Positions 34,466 to 41,554 of a stretch of 64,000 bases of DNA are shown one piece after another; positions within the stretch are counted from its first letter, which is position 1; each line of letters opens with the position of its first letter. The DNA comes from G963663775 sp963663775 (GTDB taxonomy: Bacteria > Bacillota > Clostridia > Oscillospirales > Butyricicoccaceae). The DNA lies in assembly GCA_963663775.1 (NCBI GenBank), contig OY760624.1, positions 1,798,001-1,862,000 of the forward strand. The letters are read 5' to 3'. The notes beneath the pieces were generated by a model. It saw only the letters and a list, made by a program, of their open reading frames with translations, had not been told where the DNA came from and made no database searches. Made by a program: the position numbers and the translations under genes.

Positions 34466-34527
34466 ATCCAATTGTTTCCTTTATATTCTGTACATTCCAT
34501 GCGCCAAATATGTGTTGCCTGCAAATA

Positions 34528-36225
34528 TTAGGAGCTTTTCATTTGCTGCTTGTGGGCATACATCCTGTGGTCGGCTTCTTTATAGGCTTGGTAAAAGTCA
34601 ACATCATTTTTACTGGAGGTTAAAGCATAGCCGACAGCAACCGAAAAATCCACGTGCAGCGCTTGACTGGATGCGGCAACCATGGATTCCACTTGCTGTA
34701 GGGATGCTTGCAGGAAAGCCGCTTCCACACCATCCGCCTTGGGGAGAATCACACAAATTTCATCCCCACCAACACGATAGCAAACGCCCTTAGGCTCAAA
34801 CACCTCTTTTATAATGCGTGCAATCGCAATAATGGCTTGGTCGCCCTTCATATGCCCCATTTGGTCATTGATTTGTTTCAGTCCGTTCATGTCAAAGGTG
34901 ACAATGTAGCTATCCTGTGGGGTATCATCGCTTGCATAGTCTTGCAACCATTCTTCAAAGGCGGTTCGATTGCGCAGACCCGTCATCAAATCGACATATG
35001 CCAGCACCTCCAGTGCCTCGGTTTTTGCAATGTCTGCAAATCGTCTGGACATGGCATGAACCACGGCAAACATCCAAATACCAATCAGAATCAAGGTGCC
35101 AAGGCGTGTGAACAGCCCTTCATCCGGTACGAAATGATAAAACCGCACCAAGTCAAGACTGGTGAACAGCAGCAGCACAACCACCGAGAAAACAAGCACT
35201 TTCACTTCTTCATGCACCACATGCTTCCGGAAAAGGGCGTAAATGCCCGTACCAATGACGGTGCCCAGTGTCACGGCGAGCACAATGTGTGTGAGAAGAA
35301 TAGACTCCATGTAATCGGCAATGTTGGTCAGCTGCAGCACCTCGATGAGCATAAATTGTGCAAGCGATACCCAGAAAAACACATGCATCCACCTGCGTTT
35401 TTGATAATACGGGAAGGAGAGCAAAAACAGTAGCAGGGTGGGCAGCAGCAAATTGAAGGTGAAAAACTCCAAATGCAGCCAAAACAGCACATTGGGATAC
35501 AGCAGCTGCAGAAAATTGGCGACACAGGCACTCCACACCGCAATAGAGCAGGTAAACAGTCCCAGACGCCGCAAAGAAGCCGTTGCCTTTCGATTGCGGA
35601 GCGCCGCAGACACACCTATCATGCCAATTCCTAAAATTAGGAGCACAAAGCAGATGAACATGCTGACCAAACGGTGGTGCACAATATCCCCAAAGATGGC
35701 ACCCTTGTCGCCGATGTAGAAGGCGTTGATGCGATTGGCATAGCGTGTATATACGCCGGTCAATTCCACTCGAATGGGGGCGAATTTGGCAGCGTCAGTC
35801 AAGGGCACCATAATCCAGGCGCAGCCGGGCGTTTTGGAAAACAGATGCTGCTCCCCCCAGCCAAAGCTATAAACCAGTTGATTTTGGATGTAAACCCGTA
35901 CCTTTTGGTGGCTGGCACGAAAAAAAACATACATATGTCTATCAACAGTGGAAGGCAAGGAATTGGTCAACACCATCGTGCTGTCAACCGATACCGGCGC
36001 AATATGGGTGGGGAATTGCACATTTTCATAGGTCTGCCCTGCGACCTCTACCTGCCATCCTGCGCCAAAGTCAGCGAGCGCATCTTCTTGAAGCGTGGGC
36101 TTGTCTACCACTGAAAACAATACGCCTGCCAGCAAAACGAGGAATCCAATGATAAAAGAGCTAAGAATACCAAGAGTGGGTTTATCTTCTATGCGCATTT
36201 GATACAAAACCTCCCATTTAGACAT
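34528..36225 (-). CDS. Membrane-bound diguanylate cyclase with 7TM-type sensor
   Basis: Up to 565 residues. A first membrane helix (about 20-42) is followed by an extracellular beta-rich domain to about residue 185, then seven membrane helices of the 7TMR-DISM type (about 185-390) and a GGDEF domain (about 405-565). The active loop reads VGGDEI, close to the usual GGDEF. The inhibitory RxxD site is absent. It should make cyclic di-GMP when the outer domain is stimulated. The ATG at 36225 has only a weak GAGG; the ATG at 36198 lies 11 bases after a strong GGGAGG and may be the true start. It begins the block of cyclic-di-GMP genes. Confidence 0.87.
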   Translation of the reverse strand: MSKWEVLYQMRIEDKPTLGILSSFIIGFLVLLAGVLFSVVDKPTLQEDALADFGAGWQVEVAGQTYENVQFPTHIAPVSVDSTMVLTNSLPSTVDRHMYVFFRASHQKVRVYIQNQLVYSFGWGEQHLFSKTPGCAWIMVPLTDAAKFAPIRVELTGVYTRYANRINAFYIGDKGAIFGDIVHHRLVSMFICFVLLILGIGMIGVSAALRNRKATASLRRLGLFTCSIAVWSACVANFLQLLYPNVLFWLHLEFFTFNLLLPTLLLFLLSFPYYQKRRWMHVFFWVSLAQFMLIEVLQLTNIADYMESILLTHIVLAVTLGTVIGTGIYALFRKHVVHEEVKVLVFSVVVLLLFTSLDLVRFYHFVPDEGLFTRLGTLILIGIWMFAVVHAMSRRFADIAKTEALEVLAYVDLMTGLRNRTAFEEWLQDYASDDTPQDSYIVTFDMNGLKQINDQMGHMKGDQAIIAIARIIKEVFEPKGVCYRVGGDEICVILPKADGVEAAFLQASLQQVESMVAASSQALHVDFSVAVGYALTSSKNDVDFYQAYKEADHRMYAHKQQMKSS

Positions 36226-36623
36226 ATAGCCTCATTTACTAGCATTATACCGCATTTTTCGCAAAGTTACCAGAGCGCAATCGATAGATTTGCAGGAAAG
36301 CGGATACATACGGTTTTGCGTGCGAAAAATTCGTATTTCATATGCCGATGGAAAATTTTTATTTGCCTGCAAGGCGATTAGGGGGTATACTAAAGATACA
36401 GAAAATCAATGTTTTCGACCTTTGCAGACAGTCTGTTCAATAGCCGCAAAGGAGATGGATAAAACCGTATACACACTCGTGTAAATACGAAAAGTTGATT
36501 TTGATGGTTGAAATTTCAAAATGTATAAAAATGCAACCCAGTCATGCGATGGGATAGGAACATATAGGGGGTTCGGGCAGCACCCTACAATAAAAAAGTT
36601 TAGCAGGATAGGATAGTGATTGT
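36226..36623. other. 398-base divergent non-coding gap with a promoter on each strand
   Basis: No gene. On the minus side a TATAAT (36244-36249) serves the cyclase gene. On the plus side the promoter at 36363 is followed by a long leader of about 230 bases. The leader can form CCTTTGC...GCAAAGG (about 36419-36452) and holds GC-rich stretches before a weak ribosome binding site (AGGATAG). The leader matches no riboswitch I know. Confidence 0.4.
36363..36391 (+). promoter_or_regulatory. Promoter of the alcohol dehydrogenase operon
   Basis: TTGCCT (36363-36368), a 17-base spacer and TATACT (36386-36391). The first start codon is about 230 bases downstream, leaving a long untranslated leader. 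Confidence 0.6.
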
Positions 36624-37796
36624 ATGTTACAAAATTTTACAAAAGAGCTGCGGAAATTCGTAGCAGCAGAAATCATTACCGGTATCGACGCACGCTTGAT
36701 GATTGGACGATATTTAAAGCATTTTGAATCCCGCAAGCCGATGATTGTAACCGATAAAACGGTGCAGCAGCTGCCTTGGTTTCAGGATATTATGGATGAA
36801 ATACGCGGTACGGTTGAGCAGTATAGCATCTTCAGCGATGTCACGCCGAATCCCAAGGACTATGAAGCCATGAAGGGTGCAGAACTGTTCTTGCAAGAGC
36901 GCTGTGATTTGCTGATTGCCATTGGCGGCGGCAGCCCGATGGATTGCGCAAAATGTATTTCGGTTGTATCGACCAATGGCGGCAATGTGGATGATTATGA
37001 AGGCGTGGATAAGGTTGACCAGCCAGGTCCGCCGCTGATTTGTATTCCATCAACCTGTGGGTCTGCGGCGGATGTATCACAGTTTGCCATCATCCTTGAT
37101 ACAAATGCGGCAACGAAAAAAGCCGTTATCAGCAAAAAATTAGTGCCAGATTTGGCATTGATTGACCCGATTCCGCTGCTGACCATGGATAAATATTTGA
37201 CAGCCTGCACGGGCATGGATGCCTTGACCCATGCAATTGAGGCCTATGTTTCCAATGCGCAGTCCTGCTTGACAGATATTCATGCGCTCGCTGCCATTCG
37301 GCTGTTGTCGCACAATTTGGAGCACAGTGTTCATGCAGACCCCACTGTAGACACGATGTTTCCGCTTATGTTTGGCTCCTTGCAGGCGGGACTTGCGTTT
37401 TCCAATGCAAGCTTGGGGGCAGTGCATGCGTTGGCACACAGCTTGGGCGGGATTTTTGATTTGCCGCATGGTGAATGCAACAGCATTCTGCTGGAGCCTG
37501 TGATTGCGCGGAATTTTACAGGTGCGGCAGAACGGTATACGGTCATTGCGCAGACAATGGGGATGGATTTGCAGATAACCGATGCAGAACAGGTGAAAGC
37601 TTGGCTGATGGAACGGATTGTCTCACTACGCAAATCCCTGGGGATTCCGGCGTATTTTACAATCCCGGATGTAGAGCAGCATCTTGACAAAATGGTTGAG
37701 AATGCAATGAATGACCCATGTATTGTCACCAATCCTGTTATCTTGGAGCAAAGAGAGGTGCGTGAAATATATGAGCAAACCATTCAAGCCGAATGA
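36624..37796 (+). CDS. Iron-containing alcohol dehydrogenase
   Basis: A 390-residue group III alcohol dehydrogenase. The NAD-binding region is IGGGSPMDCAKC (about residue 100). The metal ligands lie in the family signatures GMDALTHAIEAYV and GAVHALAHSLGG...LPHGECN, which supply the aspartate and histidines. Members reduce aldehydes such as acetaldehyde, butanal, glycerol derivatives or lactaldehyde. The gene is not beside fermentation genes but shares a transcript with the GGDEF/HD-GYP protein behind it: the next ATG lies inside its last codons, an overlap of 26 bases. The substrate is open. Confidence 0.92.
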   Translation: MLQNFTKELRKFVAAEIITGIDARLMIGRYLKHFESRKPMIVTDKTVQQLPWFQDIMDEIRGTVEQYSIFSDVTPNPKDYEAMKGAELFLQERCDLLIAIGGGSPMDCAKCISVVSTNGGNVDDYEGVDKVDQPGPPLICIPSTCGSAADVSQFAIILDTNAATKKAVISKKLVPDLALIDPIPLLTMDKYLTACTGMDALTHAIEAYVSNAQSCLTDIHALAAIRLLSHNLEHSVHADPTVDTMFPLMFGSLQAGLAFSNASLGAVHALAHSLGGIFDLPHGECNSILLEPVIARNFTGAAERYTVIAQTMGMDLQITDAEQVKAWLMERIVSLRKSLGIPAYFTIPDVEQHLDKMVENAMNDPCIVTNPVILEQREVREIYEQTIQAE

Positions 37797-39267
37797 CGAA
37801 AAAGAATCCATAACACGTGAGTCCATTATTGGGTTGGGGGAAACGTCCTTTCGAAAAAATTATTATCCATCGCTTCAGCGGGAAATCGCTCTGCTCGAGC
37901 AGCTCAACAGCCAATATCGCACCCTCATTGAAACGATTCCGGATATTTTATTGGTAGGAAACCCACAGGGTGAACTGCATTATTTTTCCACTGATGAATC
38001 CGAACATACCAAGTTGGCAGGAGAATTGCTGCAGGATGCAGAGATTGTCCGCTCGCTGCAAGAAAACATTCACAAAGCCCACAAGCAGCGGGTGTTGGTG
38101 ACGCATGATTTTACATTTCTGCGCCGTGGCGATGCGGAGCAGAAGCTATATTTGGAGGCACGCATCAACATCACGGCTTCCGGTGAGGCACTCATCATTA
38201 TCCGCAACATGACCGAGCGGGTACAGATAGAAATGAAGCTGCGGGAAAGCGCAGAGAAGGACAGCCTGACGAAAATTTACAGCCGTGCTTATTTTGTGGA
38301 GCATTTGGAGCAGTTTCATGGAAAATACATGGAAAATTTTACATTGCTGTCAATTGATGTGGATGGTCTGAAAATTGTAAACGATACGCTGGGACACCCC
38401 TATGGCGATGCGCTTCTTATCGCCTTTGCGAAAATTGTCACCCAAGTGTTTGGCGAAATTGGCTGTGCTGCAAGAATTGGCGGCGATGAATTCAGTGTGT
38501 TTTTGCAGGGATATGCACAGGAGCAAATTGAAACACTGCTGGAATCCATGCAGCAGGCGATAGAAGCGTTTAATCAGCAGTCCGCAGTGGTGAAGCTGAG
38601 CGTATCCTCCGGCTATTCTTATGTGGAAAAAGGGTTTATCAACACGAATCGAATGTATCATGATGCGGATAACAAAATGTATCAAAACAAACTGCTGAAA
38701 GAATCCAGCAATAAAAGTGGTCTTGTCAAATCGCTCATGAAAGCACTGGAAGCCAAGGATTATATCACAGAAGGGCATGCAGACCGTCTGGAAGAGTTGG
38801 CAATACAAATGGGAGAATCTATGCATCTGCCGCAAAATCAGATGGACCGCATCAAGCTGTTGGCGAAATTCCATGATATTGGGAAGGTGGGCATTCCGGA
38901 CAAAATTTTGCAAAAACCGGCGCGGCTGACCGCAGAGGAATTTAACACGATGAAAACCCATTCCGTCATTGGGAAACGCATTGCCGAATCTTCCAATGAG
39001 CTGAAAGAAATTGCAGAGCTGATTTTCCTGCACCACGAGCGATGGGACGGAAAAGGCTATCCAATGGGACTGCAGGGAGAGGATATTCCTATCGAGTGCC
39101 GCATTATCAGCATCGCAGACACCTATGATGCGATGACCAATGACCGTCCCTATCGAAAAGCACTATCGCATGAGGTCGCAAGAGCGGAACTGCTGAAATG
39201 TGCAGGCACGCAGTTTGATGCCAGACTGGTGGAAATTTTTCTGCGAGCAGCAGATAAGAATGCGTAG
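37771..39267 (+). CDS. PAS-GGDEF-HD-GYP protein (cyclic-di-GMP synthesis and breakdown)
   Basis: A 498-residue cytoplasmic signalling protein; ATG at 37771 with AGAGAGGTG upstream. Residues about 35-160 form a PAS-like sensor, about 170-325 a GGDEF domain (RIGGDEFSV, without RxxD inhibition site) and about 330-495 an HD-GYP phosphodiesterase (HDIGKVGIPD, HHERWDGKGYP). The catalytic HD and GYP motifs are complete. Having both enzymes suggests that one activity dominates depending on the PAS signal. It overlaps the alcohol dehydrogenase gene by 26 bases, so its synthesis is coupled to that enzyme. A redox or aldehyde-related signal is a guess. Confidence 0.91.
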   Translation: MSKPFKPNDEKESITRESIIGLGETSFRKNYYPSLQREIALLEQLNSQYRTLIETIPDILLVGNPQGELHYFSTDESEHTKLAGELLQDAEIVRSLQENIHKAHKQRVLVTHDFTFLRRGDAEQKLYLEARINITASGEALIIIRNMTERVQIEMKLRESAEKDSLTKIYSRAYFVEHLEQFHGKYMENFTLLSIDVDGLKIVNDTLGHPYGDALLIAFAKIVTQVFGEIGCAARIGGDEFSVFLQGYAQEQIETLLESMQQAIEAFNQQSAVVKLSVSSGYSYVEKGFINTNRMYHDADNKMYQNKLLKESSNKSGLVKSLMKALEAKDYITEGHADRLEELAIQMGESMHLPQNQMDRIKLLAKFHDIGKVGIPDKILQKPARLTAEEFNTMKTHSVIGKRIAESSNELKEIAELIFLHHERWDGKGYPMGLQGEDIPIECRIISIADTYDAMTNDRPYRKALSHEVARAELLKCAGTQFDARLVEIFLRAADKNA

Positions 39268-39381
39268 AAGTTGACTGGAAACGGAAAAGAATCGGATGAA
39301 AAGTATGCATAATTATGCAAAAAGCGTCATATGGTATTGCAGAGCAGTGCTTTTCATTCACGGGGAAAAGGAGGTCTCAGT

Positions 39382-40353
39382 ATGGGTCTCACCAATGAGA
39401 AAATGACACAAAACGCTTTTGTGTGTTTGGAACTCAATCCGGATGGGATTCATTGGATTGATGAAACTGGAACCATCCTATATGTCAACGCCGCCATGTG
39501 CCAGTTGTTGGGGTATCGCAAGGAGGAACTGCTGGGGATGCACATTGCAGATATCAATCCGCAGATGCACCCCACATGCTTTGGCAAGGACTGCATGAAC
39601 ACGGAAAAAATGCAGGAGCAGGGGCGGCTCCGTTTTCAAGCAAAGCTGCGTCACAAGGATGCACATCTGATACCCGTAGAAATTTCGGCAATTGCGCAGG
39701 ATTTGCAGGGAGAAGTGTTGTTTTTCTGCTTTGTGCATGATATTACAGCGCATGAGCAGGCAGAATCTCGACTGCGAAAAGAAATCTTTCAGAAGACGCA
39801 GGCGGAAACCAAGCTGACGCATATCAATGAAACACTCAAAAATATAGCTTACACCGACCTGCTGACCAATCTCAAAACCAGACGCTACTTTTTTGAAATG
39901 GTGCGCAAAGAGGTCAGCAGAATCAATCGCTATAATCATAAGCTTTCACTATTGCTGATAGATGTGGACCATTTCAAGCAAATCAATGACAATTATGGGC
40001 ATTTGACGGGCGATGCCGTGCTGAAAAAGATTGGTGCGCTGCTGCAAAGCAATATCCGAAAAGCAGATTCTGCAATCCGCTGGGGCGGGGAAGAATTTGT
40101 CTTGTTTTTGCCGGAAATAGGGTTGGAAAATGCATGTTTTTTGGCAGACCGCCTGCGGGAAATGATTTATACATGTGATTTTGAGATTGACCGCAATGTT
40201 TCGGTGAGCATCGGTGTGTCGGAATATGGGGCAGAGGAAACGGTCGATTCTTGGATTATGAAGGCAGACAGAGCGTTGTATCGCGCCAAGAGAAACGGAC
40301 GCAATCGAGTATGCTGCTATGATGCGGAGCAGGACAAGGACATTCTAAAATGA
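39382..40353 (+). CDS. PAS-GGDEF diguanylate cyclase
   Basis: A 323-residue protein with AAAAGGAGG in front of the ATG at 39382. Residues about 10-140 are a PAS domain (ILYVNAAMCQLLGYRKEELLG), followed by a short helical linker and a GGDEF domain (about 165-320) with the active loop WGGEEFVLF. The allosteric RxxD site is present as RKAD five residues before it, so product inhibition is expected. No membrane segment. It probably makes cyclic di-GMP in response to a small ligand bound by the PAS domain. It ends at a strong terminator. Confidence 0.92.
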   Translation: MGLTNEKMTQNAFVCLELNPDGIHWIDETGTILYVNAAMCQLLGYRKEELLGMHIADINPQMHPTCFGKDCMNTEKMQEQGRLRFQAKLRHKDAHLIPVEISAIAQDLQGEVLFFCFVHDITAHEQAESRLRKEIFQKTQAETKLTHINETLKNIAYTDLLTNLKTRRYFFEMVRKEVSRINRYNHKLSLLLIDVDHFKQINDNYGHLTGDAVLKKIGALLQSNIRKADSAIRWGGEEFVLFLPEIGLENACFLADRLREMIYTCDFEIDRNVSVSIGVSEYGAEETVDSWIMKADRALYRAKRNGRNRVCCYDAEQDKDILK

Positions 40354-40380
40354 TACGATACATAGCATGTATGTGCATCA

Positions 40381-40433
40381 AAAAAGCCACCCGAATGATT
40401 TGCATTTCAGTGAATCATTGGGGTGGCTTTTTT
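40381..40433 (+). terminator. Bidirectional terminator between cyclase and binding-protein genes
   Basis: AAAAAGCCACCCGAATGATT (40381-40400) pairs with AATCATTGGGGTGGCTTTTT (40413-40432). The A-run and T-run flank the stem, so it works for both converging genes. Confidence 0.88.
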
Positions 40434-40443
40434 ACGCAGAAGG

Positions 40444-41493
40444 TTAGGCGGTGGGCACCAATCCCACCTGTTCCAGCAACGCTTTTCCTTGGGCGGTGTG
40501 CAGCCATGCAGCTGCTTTTCCGGGGGCGGTTTCCGCATTTTCCTGTGCATATACAGCGGAGCAGTCCAACCATAGGGGATATTCACCCGTACGGACGGTT
40601 TCTGGATTGGGTGGTGTACCTTCGATGGCAAGCATTTGCACATCAGGCATCTGCACCACATCTTGATATAGTCCGATGCCGATGTTGCCAATGGCATTGC
40701 TGTAATCCGATGTGACTGGGATGGCGTAATCATCTCCGCCAGGGATACCGCTGGGGATTGTTTGCTCTTCCATTACCGGCTCTCGCAGAGAAGCATCTCC
40801 CAAAACTCGATTGTGCAGCACGTCCAGAGCATCCTCCTGTAGATTGCCGAATTGATAATATAAATGGATGGCTGCATCCATGTCGCACAGCGCAGATAAT
40901 TCGGTGAGCTCTCCGCTCAGGATGCCTTTGAGCTGGGGAATGGTCAAGCTGTCAATGGGCGTATCTTGACTGGTGTACAGCACCAGAGCGGTGCGGGCAA
41001 ATACATCTGCACAAACAGATTTTCCGCCGCTTTCCAACAATTGCTGATTGGCGGGTGTAAAATTCACCAAAAGCAAGAGGTTTGAGGGCGTAGATGCGAA
41101 GAATACACGCTGCTCGCTGTCGTAAAAAATGGAATTTGAAAATTCTCTATCAAGGACAAAGCTGTCCATGGCATATGGTTTGCCCATGAAATCAGTCAAT
41201 TCGGTTGAAATCGCACCATTGGGATTCAATTGCAGCTGTGCAAAGCGTTCTGCCAGTGCCGACAGAGCGTCAGAGCCATCCATATGCGGAAAATTGCCGT
41301 ATGCAATCTCCCATGTTTCCCGATATACCGATTCGTCGGGTGCGAGCAATTCGCCAACAGCAAAGGGGCTGTCTGCAACGAACACGGTTGGCTCGGCAGC
41401 CATGGTATCGGTTGGGGACTCTTCCTGCGAAAATACGACCAGCAGTGTGAGTATCACAGCAGTTAACATGGCAAAGAGATAGCGAAAACGCAT
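40444..41493 (-). CDS. Orphan PstS-like extracellular binding protein
   Basis: A 349-residue exported protein; ATG at 41493 behind GAAAGGTG. The N-terminal helix (residues 1-22) has no lipobox cysteine, so it may stay as an uncleaved anchor or be secreted. The rest fits the PstS/type-2 binding fold: DGSDALSALAERFAQ, the phosphate-type middle SLTIPQLKGILSGE, and the closing AAAWLHTAQGKALLEQVGLVP. No transporter genes are nearby. It lies between cyclic-di-GMP enzymes and may be a sensor subunit; this is inference. Ligand unknown. Confidence 0.75.
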   Translation of the reverse strand: MRFRYLFAMLTAVILTLLVVFSQEESPTDTMAAEPTVFVADSPFAVGELLAPDESVYRETWEIAYGNFPHMDGSDALSALAERFAQLQLNPNGAISTELTDFMGKPYAMDSFVLDREFSNSIFYDSEQRVFFASTPSNLLLLVNFTPANQQLLESGGKSVCADVFARTALVLYTSQDTPIDSLTIPQLKGILSGELTELSALCDMDAAIHLYYQFGNLQEDALDVLHNRVLGDASLREPVMEEQTIPSGIPGGDDYAIPVTSDYSNAIGNIGIGLYQDVVQMPDVQMLAIEGTPPNPETVRTGEYPLWLDCSAVYAQENAETAPGKAAAWLHTAQGKALLEQVGLVPTA

Positions 41494-41554
41494 CTGGTCC
41501 ACACCTTTCTCAACATGGTTGTTGCGGGAATTTTTCACCGCATATTCGTATCTG

